DNA of 64,000 bases from Chimonanthus salicifolius (lineage: Eukaryota > Streptophyta > Magnoliopsida > Laurales > Calycanthaceae), in contig CM023541.1 of NCBI GenBank assembly GCA_013350335.1, positions 38,308,739-38,372,738 on the forward strand, written 5' to 3'. The position numbers and the translations under genes are program-made. The stretch's first letter is position 1, and the number at the start of each line of letters is the position of its first letter. This document shows, piece after piece, positions 1 through 9,791 of the stretch. The notes beneath the pieces are model-generated. The model searched no databases and was not told the DNA's origin. It saw nothing but the letters and a program-made list of their open reading frames with translations.

Positions 1-21
1 CATCCGCATCTATTACACTCG

Positions 22-1607
22 ATGGCACCAAAGACTGGCGGAAGGGGGAGGGTAGCAGCTTTCTCCAGACCAACAAAGAGGTAGAAATTTGAGGCGGCTA
101 ATGAAGAGAGAGGTTAGAAGAGAACAGAGGAAACAAATGAGACTGAAAAGAGAGCTGAAGAGAGAACTGTTGGCAGGGAGGCTATTGAGCCGAAACGGAC
201 CAAATTTCACGGAATGATACATCTGTTCGTGTCGGACGAAGCTTTCAAACACTTCAAAAGTAGATTATTCCAAAGGAAAATGATTCCTGATAAGAGTATC
301 AATCTAAGTGTGTATAATTCATATCTATTTCGTTTAAAAGAATTCTTTCATGGTGTCGGGTGTGTAAAATTTGTTTAACAGGAAAACAATTTCTACTATC
401 CCACCTTTGTGAGGGAATTTACTGTAACATTACCAAATTTACCGGTAATGTTATTATGACCACAGTCCGTGGCGTCAAAATTGAACTGACTGTGGAATCA
501 TTGGAAGAGATGTTTTTGATACCCACATGAGGAGTCCGAAGATATGAAACAAACAGTTGGATTGTTATGGAGGATTACAATACACTAGATATTTTAAAAG
601 AGATCTGTAATAGGACTGATATTATTTCTATCTTTAAGGTCTCTGCCAATCAAATCACTCTAGAATGGCGCCTTGTTCACCTCAACATTCTTCCAAGAGG
701 TGGACATGTCGACGAAATTTCATATTTGGATCTGTTTGTGATGTGGTTACTCCTTAATAAAAGGAATGTCAGCCTTGGATATCTTTTTCTCAAACACATC
801 TAAGTTATAAATAAAAAACATAAAGCCCTTCTTCCGTATGCAGTCCTTCTAACATCAATTTTTAGGAAATTCAAAATTCATCTCCCCACGGCAGATAGAA
901 TTGATCTCAAATATTCAGACAGCCTAAATGACACCACAATAAAATTTTGCGGCTATAAACTGGTCGACGGTGTTTGGGTTCGGAAAGAAAAGGGCAGCAA
1001 AAGACAATCCGAAGAAGTTGAAGTCTAAGAGATTGAATACTAACAGCTTGAATTCGGACATATTCAACTACTTCCACCTACCCATGCCCGTCGTTCGACA
1101 CATGTTACCTCTACTTCTGCAACTTCTAGTGCCACCAATGAATCTGAATCAACTTATTTCAGAGAATTCAATGAGTATGTCATCTGTCGTTTGGACGAGA
1201 TAGATAGAACATTGGATGCTTTCGCAAGTCACATGGGCATCGTTATTCCACCTGCACATCCAGCCACACAGGCTACATCTCCACCTGCTGTTCCAGAATC
1301 TGCTGCTCTAGAGTCCGATGCATCTCCAACTGCATCTCCAACTGTTGCTGCTACATCTCCAGCTACTGCTGCTGCTGCATCTCCAGCTGTTGATGTTTCA
1401 GCTTCATCTCCACCTGCATCTCCAGCTCATGCTCCAGACTCTACTGCAAAATCATTGAGACCTACTCCCACTCCCGCTGCTATCTCTGTACCTATTGCCA
1501 CACCTGTTGCTGCCTTTGCATCTCCTGCCACACCAGCTGGTACAGCCGTCTCTGGAACTCCTGCAACACCTGATGCTCCTGTCAAAACAAGATTCACAAG
1601 CATCTGA
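22..1607 (+). pseudogene. Decayed plant-transposon ORF (PF20167-like) with Ala/Pro/Ser-rich tail
   Basis: Conceptual translation starts MAPKTGGRGR at 22 and continues through several breaks: stops at about 82, 115 and 376, a frameshift near 420-425, and a stop at about 528. The best segment is 567-803 (78 codons), including WRLVHLNILPRGGHVDEISY and LDLFVMWLLLNKRNVSLGYL. This pattern resembles the 'putative plant transposon protein' domain found in ORFs of plant LTR elements; the family name is from memory, not a search. After a further break, 1191-1607 encodes an Ala/Pro/Ser-rich tail built on repeats of ASPT/ATSP-like units. A relative with the same overall layout lies on the minus strand at 30831-31884. 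Role unknown; it cannot make a full protein. An unrelated low-complexity gene is possible for the tail alone. Confidence 0.6.
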
Positions 1608-2045
1608 AGTCCTCCAGAGTTTCTTTTTATTTTTTTTGTAAATTTACAAGCATTCCTCTGTATATAAAGTGTTTTTTTCCTATGATATTTTGATGTGCAT
1701 TGTTCAAAAACTATTCCCTTTCATTTTCAGGTGAATGAATGCCAACTAGTGATTCAGTGCCTCTCTTTCTACAAAATTTGTATAATGGAGAAATTATGAC
1801 TGAAAAAGCCCCTTTGATACCGGGCCTAAAAAAAACCAACACAGCACTAAAAATTGCTCAACTGATTGAGGTCATTTGCTTTCACATGTCATAATCTAAA
1901 TTTGAAGGCTATGAATATTTTGAAAATATCTATATCTGAATTAAAACTAATTTTGAACGCCTCTGTGGTTGAAATATATAAGAAAAGACTTATTGTCAAG
2001 TGCTTTGTCTTAAGTGAGGTACAAAAATTCGGCTCGTCAACATGT
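1608..2045. other. Non-coding stretch after the transposon ORF
   Basis: AT-rich sequence with T-runs near 1625-1645 and no recognisable gene. It may be the 3' untranslated part of the decayed element at 22-1607. A 61-codon open frame at 1866-2051 has no recognisable motif. Confidence 0.5.
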
Positions 2046-2455
2046 TTCTAAGTGATCCGATAGGTGATCTGATTTTCGACATTCCTATCTCAACCGCCGA
2101 ATCCGACTCGTCGGAGGGCCACTCAGGGATCCGGTTGGTGATCTATTTTTGGACATTCTTGTATTCGGCTGGCCAAAGGGCCATTAAGGGATCCGGTTGG
2201 TGATCCGTTTTTGGACATTCTTATATTCGGTTCGCCGAGTTCCATTAAGAGATCCGGTCGGGGATCTGTTTTTGGACATTCCTATATTCGGCTCTCCGAA
2301 GGCCATTAAGGGATCCAGTCGGTGATCCATTTTTTACATTCGGTGAATTCGGCTCGCCAAATGCCATTAAGGGATCCGCTTGGTAATCCGTTTTGGGACA
2401 TTCTAGTATTCGGTGAATTTGGTTCGCCGAGGGAGATTAAGGAATCCGGTTTGGT
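2046..2455. repeat. Tandem array, about 65 bp period, of palindromic units
   Basis: About six diverged copies of a unit of roughly 60-70 bp. Each holds a palindrome-like GGATCCGGTYGGTGATCC, then a GGACATTC segment, then a second palindrome-like ATTCGGCTCGCCGAA, then CCATTAAG. Every unit can therefore form two small hairpins. The array sits directly upstream of the truncated Tekay-like pol and may belong to the leader or LTR of a lost element. No coding sequence. Confidence 0.8.
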
Positions 2456-2489
2456 GAAGACTAGCGGTGTAGAGTTCTCCTAAGATTTT

Positions 2490-5400
2490 CTTGTATTGGA
2501 AATGACGGACTTTGACATCATCCTTGGTATGGGTTGGTTGTCAGTTTTTGAGGTTCTGATTGTCTGTTCTCAGAAGAGGATTCGTGGGGTCTCCTCAACC
2601 GGTGAGAGGTTTATGGAAAAGTTAGTACCCAATGAGAATATGATAGTCAATTTCTCTGGCCTTAGAGCGTATCCTGGTAGAGTGGTGGCGAGCATGGGTT
2701 GGGAAGATGTAGGTGGTGTAGGGTCTGTTACTCCTCGGGTGGTGTGTGTGTTTATGGATGTGTTTCCTGACCAGTTGGCTGGGCTACCTCCACGCCGAGA
2801 GATAGAGTTTGTTATAGACCTACAGCGAGGAACATTTCCAATTTCCATGGCACTCTATCGGATGGCGCCAGCTGAACAGAAAGATCTAGCTACGCAGGTA
2901 GATGAGCTTCTTAGACCTGGTTTTATCCATCAAAACAACTCACCGTGGGCCGCACCTGCTCTCTTTGTGAAAAAGAATGATGGATCGATGAGAATGTGTA
3001 TAGATTACCGACGGCTTAACCAGGTAACCATTAAAAATATGTATCTGTTGCCTAAAATAGACGACCTCTTTGATCTTTTGAGGGGATCGAGGTGCTTTTC
3101 AAAAATCGATTTGAAGCCGGTTTCCATCAGTGGCGGATTTGAGAGGAAGATATTCCTAAGACTGCTTTTCGGAGGCAGTACGGTTTATACGAGTTTGTTG
3201 TGATGCCTTTCGGTTTGACGAACGCGCTAGCCATATTTATGGATTTGATGAATCGCGTGTTTCGACCGTATCAGCGAGAGTTCGTGATACTCTTCATAGA
3301 CGATATCTTGATCTTTTCGTCGTCAGAGGAGGAGCACGAGCGTCATCTGCGAATAGTTCTTCAGACTCTTCGAGAGCAACAGTTGTTCGCTAAGCTGAGC
3401 AAGTGCGAGTTTTGGTTGACTCAAGTGCAGTTTTTGGGACATGTGGTGTCTCCAGGAAGAATCTCGGTAGATCCAGGGAAGGTAGAAACAATGAAGACTT
3501 GGGAAAGTCCCAAGAGCATGTTCGAGATCAGGAGCTTTATGGGATTAGCGGGATATTACCGAAAGTTTATCCCACACTTCTCTTAGATTGCGGTGCCGAT
3601 GACTCGGCTGACGAGGAAGAACGTCAAACTCGAGTGGAACGAGGCTTGTGAAAGAGCATTCCAGGAGCTGAAGAAAAAGTTGACTACGTCTCCAGTTTTG
3701 GTGATACCCGAACAAGGATGAGGTTATGATGTTTATTGCGACACATCAAAGTTTGGTTTGGGTTGTGTACTGACGCAAGGGGGGAAGGTAGTAGTTTATG
3801 GTTCCAGGCAATTGAAGGGACATGAACAGAACTACCCGACTCATGATTTGGAGTTAGCAGCCATTGTATTCTCGTTAAAGTTGTTGAGACATTACTTATA
3901 TGGTGAGAAATTCAATGTGTTTTCTGATCACCATAGTCTCAAGTATATCTTCACTCAGAAGGACTTGAATATGTGGCAGCGAAGATAGATTGAGTACCTG
4001 AGAGATTACGACTTCGGTCTCTCTTATCACCTAGGGAAGGCCAACGTGGTGGCCGATGCCTTGAGCAAGAAATCACACAGCAACGTGGCGAGGATGGCAT
4101 CCTTGCAGTGGAAGATGTTAGAAATTCTGTCCGAGTATGATCTGGAGCTGATCGAAGGAAGCGGGTCAGCAAAAATCCATATTTTGGTTCTGCAACCCGA
4201 GGTAATTAGATTGGTGTTGGAAGGACAACAGAGCGACCTAGAGGCGAAGGAGTTGGCGACTCAGCTTTCAGGAAGAGCGACTCTGGAAGATTGGAAGATC
4301 AAGGCAGACGAAAGTCTTACTTTCAAAGATAGACTTTTTGTACCAAAGTCGGACGAGTGCAGGAGAAAGGTGCTTGATCACTTTCATCATTCTCGCTTTG
4401 CAGTGCATCCTGGTGGTACAAAGATGTATCATAACTTGCGACAATTGTTCCGGTGGAAAGGTATGAAGCGAGAGGTAGCAGATTTTGTGTCTAAGTGCTA
4501 AACTTGTCAACAAGTGAAAACGGGACATCAACGACCTGGTGGAAAGATGCAACATTTAGAAGTGGCTGAGTGGAAATGGGAGCATATCACGATGGATTTT
4601 GTAACTGGATTCCTGAAGTCTCCTAAGAAGAACGACGCTATTTGGGTAATAGTCGATCGATTGACAAAGTCAACTCACTTTCTGCCGATCAAGAAGACGG
4701 ATTCTTTGGCTACTCTAAATCGATTGTATTTGAAGGAGGTAGTTAGATTGCATGGAGTGCCTGTATCCATTGTATCTGATAGAGATCCGAGGTTGGTATC
4801 AAGATTTTGGCAAGGATTGCAAGAGAAGTTGAGGACTAAGTGTGCTTTAGCACTGCTTTTCACCCTCAGACGAATGGTCAATCAGAGAGAACCATTCAAA
4901 CCTTAGAGGATATGCTAAGAGCTTGTGTGATGGATATGCACGGAACTTGGGAAGATCACTTGCCTTTAATCGAGTTTGTCTACAACAACAGTTACCACTC
5001 TAGTGTCCAGATGACACCCTACGAGGCTCTGTATGGCAGACCTTGCAGGTCACCTCTTTGTTGGACAGAGGTGGGGGCAAAGTGCTGCTAGGATCTGCTC
5101 TAGTGCGTGAGATGTCAGAACAAGTTGAAGTGATCAGACAACGTCTCAAGACAGCCCAGAGCAGACAAAAGAGTTATGTTGACAAAAGGCGACGACCTTT
5201 GGAGTTTGCAGTTAGCGACCGAGTTTTCTTACGTGTGGCACCATGTCATGGAGTGCAACAGTTCGGGCGCAAGGGAAACTATCACCTAGATATGTTGGAC
5301 CCTTCGAGATCTTGAAGAGGATAGGAGAAGTGGCCTATCAGTTGGATCTTCCTCAAGCTTTAGGGAGAGTGCATAGTACATTCCACGTGTCTATGTTAAG

Positions 5401-5653
5401 GAAGTACGAGCCTGATCCGTCGCATATGATAAGTTTTGAAGATATCAAAGTCTCAGAGGACCTAACTTTCGAAAAAGTGCCGGTAAAGATACAAGGACGT
5501 CAGCCTCAAGAGCTCAAGAGGAAGTCTATTCCTCTAGTGCGAGTGTTGTGGCAACATCGCGTCGTGCAACACGAGACGTGGGAACCTGAATCGACGATGC
5601 GGAAGTTGTACCCTGGCTTGTTCACAAGCCAAAAAGGTATAAATTTATTTTAA
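2490..5653 (+). pseudogene. Tekay-like pol pseudogene (PR end-RT-RNaseH-IN-chromodomain)
   Basis: Domains in order: protease end (2496-2535); RT (about 2740-3450), with [32 protein letters not shown] and the catalytic FIDDIL; RNase H (about 3730-4080); zinc-binding integrase domain (about 4370-4530, RFAVHPGGTKMYH then TCQQ); integrase core (about 4560-5010); and a C-terminal chromodomain (to about 5620, ending [15 protein letters not shown]). It is dead. There are frameshifts near 3120, 4840, 5085 and 5275, and stops near 3138, 3585, 3720, 3987 and 4500. One of the two HHCC cysteines is followed directly by the stop at 4499-4501. The overall length is near normal for this part of pol, so decay is by point changes, not large deletions. 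Confidence 0.9.
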
Positions 5654-5687
5654 ATTTCGGGACGAAATTTCTTTTAGGGGGGTAGGA
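5652..5687 (+). promoter_or_regulatory. Hairpin plus polypurine tract before 3' LTR
   Basis: A perfect 8 bp inverted repeat AAATTTCG/CGAAATTT with a 3 bp spacer (5652-5670) is followed by a purine run AGGGGGGTAGGA ending at 5687, one base before the LTR starts with TGTAATACCC. The purine run is the expected plus-strand primer. The hairpin recurs at the same place in the other two Tekay-like copies (36106-36122 and 43644-43663). Confidence 0.8.
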
Positions 5688-6473
5688 TGTAATACCCTGA
5701 CCCGGATTAGGCGTGTTTTAGCTTAATAATCTCGCTTAAACCAGTTAATTTCGAGGATTACGGTTAGGGCTTTATGAAAAGCCCAGGTGTGACCTAATCC
5801 GAGCTCAAAAGCTCAGTGATTCAGCTCGTCCAACTGGAGGGGCAATTTGGTAATTTACCGCTTATTATTATTCTTTTATAAATTGTGTTATTATGTGATT
5901 ATTATTGGATGATATTATTCTCCTTAATCAAGGATTTGTATTTCTGATTTTAAAATAATTTTATTTTCAGAAAATGGTATTTAAAACTCCCGTCAAACCC
6001 TGAAAGGGAGAAATATTTATTTTAAATGATTTTGGAAATGAGATAAATTTTGAAACAAGTATTTTATGTTAGACCATTTTAAGTATGGTCTAGTTATTCT
6101 TCGAACCCCAAAAATAAGGTTTCTAAATTGTTTTATTTAACATTTGTTTTATTAAGTAAATAGCGTGAAATGATGCTTTTTATTTAAATCAATGGTTTTT
6201 AGTGAGAGTTAAATCTCCAAATTTTTATGGTAGCTAAAGTTTTTAAAACCCAACTTATCTGTAAGGTTGGATTAAGATTTTGAGTTCTTAAAATCATGTT
6301 TTTAGTTAAAAATCGATTTTTTATTGAATGAGGGACTTATTTGCAAAATTGGAAGTCTGGAAGGGCTGATCAGCAATCAACGGTAACTTCTGCTGGTTAC
6401 TGTTTCGAACGTAAGCAGGTACTGTATGCAACCGCATGCAGTGGCCACCTGGCCAGCTTTCCCTGTTGTTTTT

Positions 6474-6480
6474 CTATAAA
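6474..6480 (+). promoter_or_regulatory. TATA-like box of the Tekay-like LTR
   Basis: CTATAAATTGAG lies about 790 bp into the LTR and is followed by a pyrimidine-rich stretch with CTCTCTCTCAGTCTCTC at about 6523-6539, which resembles a plant transcription start and leader. This would place U3 before it and R/U5 after it. Inference from sequence only. Confidence 0.45.
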
Positions 6481-6987
6481 TTGAGCTCTTGTTAGCTGAT
6501 CTCCTCCCACACCTTCATCTATTCTCTCTCTCAGTCTCTCAAGCTCTCTGATTCTTAGACCAAAAACCCAGCTGATCCAGTCTCTGTTTCCCAGTTTTCT
6601 GTCACCCGTAGCCTTAAAGGAAGTTTTTCCAAAAGTCGAATTTTCAGCCCAGGAACTCCAGTGAAGGTAACCACTGTGTTCCTTTTCAAATTCTAGGTGG
6701 TTTAGAATCAAGAAAAACCAGTTTTGGCAATGATTTGAGTAAGAAAAATCATTTCAGAGTTTAAGGAAAAACCCGATTTTTAGTGTACCAGTGTGCTTTT
6801 AGTATTAAAATCGGATGACCTACTGAGCTTCAAAGCTCCAAACCTTTCCCCATGGAAAGAGGACTCCCAAAGGAGTCCATCGGACCGACTAGGTGCGGAA
6901 ACCGAATCTGGTAAACCCACTATTTCCGTATTCGTATTTCGCATTGTGTCTACTGTCACTGTCTGCTGGTGCAGACTGTGAGGAAGA

Positions 6988-7300
6988 CGACTCTCGGACG
7001 GTCCGAGAGTCGACCTTCGGACGGTCCGAGAGGACCCCTCGGGCGTTCCGAGCTTCACCTGAAGCCCAGAAGCACCCGAGGCTAGCTTGGCTCGCTCGGA
7101 AGGACCGAACCCCACTCGGACGATCCGAGCCCTACTTCGGATGTTCTGAGACTTAAAAACCCACCAAGATCAGTTTTTCAGATCTTTTTCGGTTCGGATG
7201 GACTTCAGATGATCCGAGACCCGATCTTCAGACGATCCGAAGTCAGACCCATGATCTGAGGTCATTGACTAGTTTAGGTGTGGTTCGGATGATCTGAAGC
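6988..7300 (+). repeat. Array of TCGGACGGTCCGA-type palindromes in LTR
   Basis: The best unit is a 12 bp perfect inverted repeat around one central base at 6988-7012 (CGACTCTCGGAC, G, GTCCGAGAGTCG). Looser copies follow: 7016-7030, 7038-7052, about 7091-7106, 7115-7129, 7136-7150, and several diverged ones to 7300, about nine in all. The array lies downstream of the TATA-like box, so it should be in the transcribed leader. Confidence 0.85.
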
Positions 7301-7321
7301 CACAGTACCTAGTTCCGAGGG

Positions 7322-7565
7322 TGTGATACCCACCTCTCCCCAAACCAATGTGGGAAAGTGTCCCACATTGGTTTGGGAGAAGAAAAAAATGGGGAATATA
7401 AGTGGTGTAGCCCCCTTTGACCATGTGTGAGGCCTTTTGGGCCGGGCCACGTGGGCCCGGGCCCAAAAACAAAACCGTGCGGGTTTGAGCTGTGTGCGAG
7501 GTCGAAAGCGGACAATATCACACTGGGTCAAGCCCTAAGCCCTGTAGTTGAGTCGGGTCGTTACA
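7322..7565 (+). mobile_element. TRIM solo LTR nested in the Tekay-like LTR
   Basis: A 244 bp unit starting TGTGATACCC and ending GTCGTTACA, flanked by perfect 5 bp duplications GAGGG (7317-7321 and 7566-7570). It contains the GCGGACAATAT segment also seen in the TRIM LTRs at 43043, 45257 and 45555. No second LTR or internal part is present, so it is a solo LTR left by recombination. Its left part holds a strong hairpin: CCCAAACCAATGTGGGA (7339-7355), a 5 bp loop, and the exact complement (7361-7377). Confidence 0.88.
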
Positions 7566-7699
7566 GAGGGACCAGTTTTTGAAGTGTAAAATGTTTTTTA
7601 TTGTTATTGATGCATGTGATGTAATGTTAGTACCCAATTGTTAATCTAAAAATGTACTAACTATCTTCTCTTATTACTATAATGTATATACTATTGTAT

Positions 7700-7785
7700 T
7701 CACTTCTAGGCCGACTCTATTGGTCCGGTACTGAGTGATTTCACTTCTAGGCCGACTCTATATTTGTCGGGCACTGAGTGATCTC
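7700..7785 (+). repeat. Two-copy direct repeat in LTR
   Basis: The segment CACTTCTAGGCCGACTCTAT followed by a GGTACTGAGTGAT-like end occurs twice in tandem (about 42 bp period). The other two long Tekay-like LTRs also carry tandem units in their 3' part. Confidence 0.75.
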
Positions 7786-9131
7786 AAGGCCTTACTCAAA
7801 ATGTCAGATCTGGTCCTATCTAGAAAACAATCGAGAAGTGACCTGAGAATCTAGACCTAACTCAATAAGTCAATCTGGTCAATGCCCAGAAGACAATATG
7901 AGTTTTGGACTGAGCACCTTATTATTATATCTTGTGGATTATCATAATTTAAAAATGATAGAAACCAAGTAGGAGACTTAATTCCATGTACCTTGGATAT
8001 GTTTGGGAAAACAAGTGTGATTTCGAAATACTACTTGTATGTATATGAATGCTATGTATATTGATTGTGCACTTGTTTGCTTGTTTCAACATAGACCGCG
8101 AAACCACACAGTTACGGTGAAGGAACTTAACTCTGTAGTTGAAAATGTAAATAGGTTTTGTTATTTGAGATGGATTTTGAGCAATGAGTGGTTTCAGATT
8201 TGATGAACCCACTCATGTACTTAGACTTGATGCACTGTTGTAAGAAGTGCTTATGGTAATGGTGAATGATATGATGTTGTTCATAGGAATTGTGATACTG
8301 TTTCCACGTACCTTTTATTATTGAACCATCGCCGAAGGTGTCGGTTACATCTACTGGACCAGGTGGGTCGACAGTGACTGACAAGGTGTGTCAGTACAGG
8401 TTTTGAGGTGTATACCGGAGATTTACTTGCAATGAGGTATTTTTGACTGTGTTGGGACTTAATACTATTGGTGTCAGTATAGTATCTGGGGGGGATATGT
8501 TGGATGAAAGCAGTAATGGAAAGATAATGAGATGATGGAAATGATGATGGGACTTTACTTGATATTGTAAATTTTTTTATCAAGCATGAGATATTATATT
8601 GCAACTGTTGATTATAGACTAACCTGTTGTTTACTTAAAACTGCACTTTTATATTTCCTTCACTGGGCTAGTTAGCTCACCCCACTCACCTTTCAGGAGA
8701 TGAACCCGGGGAGGAGAACCCTCTATTTCAAGCTTAGGGTGGATAAGTTGCGGCATTGTTTTGGGATTCCCACTGAGGGGAATACCCTTATCTTTGCTTT
8801 CTGGTTCTTAGAACCATTTTCCTTTGTAAAGTACCGAGTGTGGTACTTACTTTTTATCAGCGTGATGTATTGAAAACTACTATGCTTCTATAGTTCCTCT
8901 GATGATGATGTTTAAATGATAAATCGATGTTTTGGATTCTTGTGTATTGTTGTTGTTGCTTGTGTCTCTTTGGAGGGACTTATGATACATGTTTGAGTCC
9001 ACATGTTGGGATCATATATGACTTCTGGGCCCAACTGTTGATCCGGCCCAGTTAGAATGCTTGTGTTAGCTTAGTCTTTAAAAAAAAAATCAGTCGCGTT
9101 CTGGACCCACCCTTTGGGTCGGGGCGTGACA

Positions 9132-9705
9132 AACTCGATCCGTCCGACCCGAGTTGTAGCCCTAACTTTTTCAAAAGAACTATGTCTCAATTTTTTTTAT
9201 TTTTTTATTTTTATATATCAGAGATGGCCTCATCAAAAGATTACAAATTATAGACATAAGAAGAATTAGATCGTTAAAAATGTAGGGAAATTACTCTCTT
9301 TATATAAATGAAGAAGTAGAGCTTTGAAAGTCGATTCCAGATGAATAAGATTTTGACATTCGATAATGATGATGGTGATGATAAACCAATGTGGTTTACA
9401 TATCAATTGCCTAATATTTTAATCCTTACATCATATTCAACCAAATCTCACTTGGAAATTTTGGAAAAAAGGTTTACCATATTCAAGTCAAATAAATGGA
9501 TAGATTGTGTTTAGATTAACAAATTGAATCAAGCTACCAACGCGGTTCAAATTTAAAGATGATTTAGCATTTTCAACCAGGGATTTAAAATTTGGGTGGC
9601 CGATATCTCAGGCAATATCTTTCTATCTTTTTGTGTTTTTTTTAAGATATCATACATGTATTTTTTTCTAATAAAAAGAAACTCAAAAATTCAAAAACGT
9701 ACTTG
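9132..9705. other. Intergenic, no gene seen
   Basis: AT-rich DNA flanking the Tekay-like element. Near 9580-9620 there is a GGCCGATATCTC segment like those at 14504-14653, probably part of a small DNA transposon cut by the following microsatellite. Confidence 0.5.
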
Positions 9706-9729
9706 ATTTTTTTTTTTTTTTTTTTTAAA

Positions 9730-9788
<59 letters not shown>
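9706..9788. repeat. Poly(T)/poly(A) run and (AT)n microsatellite
   Basis: About 21 T, then a short A run, then about 28 AT units ending at 9788. Open frames across it (Ile-Tyr repeats) are artefacts. Confidence 0.98.

Positions 9789-9791
<3 letters not shown>

Larger units (their letters stand above)
2490..9131 (+). mobile_element. 5'-truncated Tekay-like Ty3/gypsy element (pol + 3' LTR)
   Basis: The order protease end, reverse transcriptase, RNase H, integrase, chromodomain, polypurine tract, LTR is that of a chromovirus. Motifs such as the RNase H HDLELAA stretch and the [13 protein letters not shown] segment fit the Tekay/Del clade. Gag and most of protease are missing: the frame is recognisable only from the protease end [11 protein letters not shown] at about 2505. 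The palindromic tandem array abuts this break. The 5' LTR is not in the window, so no target duplication can be tested. The element lies outside GP210, about 16 kb upstream of its start. Confidence 0.85.
5688..9131 (+). repeat. 3' LTR of Tekay-like element (about 3.4 kb)
   Basis: It begins TGTAATACCCTGACCC just after the polypurine tract and ends GGGGCGTGACA at 9131, giving the usual TG...CA ends and near-inverted tips. Inside are a TATA-like box (6474), a CT-rich stretch after it, an array of palindromes (6988-7300), a TRIM solo LTR (7322-7565), a duplicated 40-odd bp unit (7700-7785) and no gene. Open frames on either strand here are non-coding. The 3' boundary was chosen from the terminal motif alone, since the partner LTR is outside the window. 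Confidence 0.8.

Noticed and set aside
6988..7300. CRISPR-like array
   Set aside because: The repeats are palindromes of changing sequence with irregular spacing in a plant LTR.
7269..7531. Three overlapping minus-strand ORFs
   Set aside because: They fall in the TRIM solo LTR; codon patterns are not protein-like.
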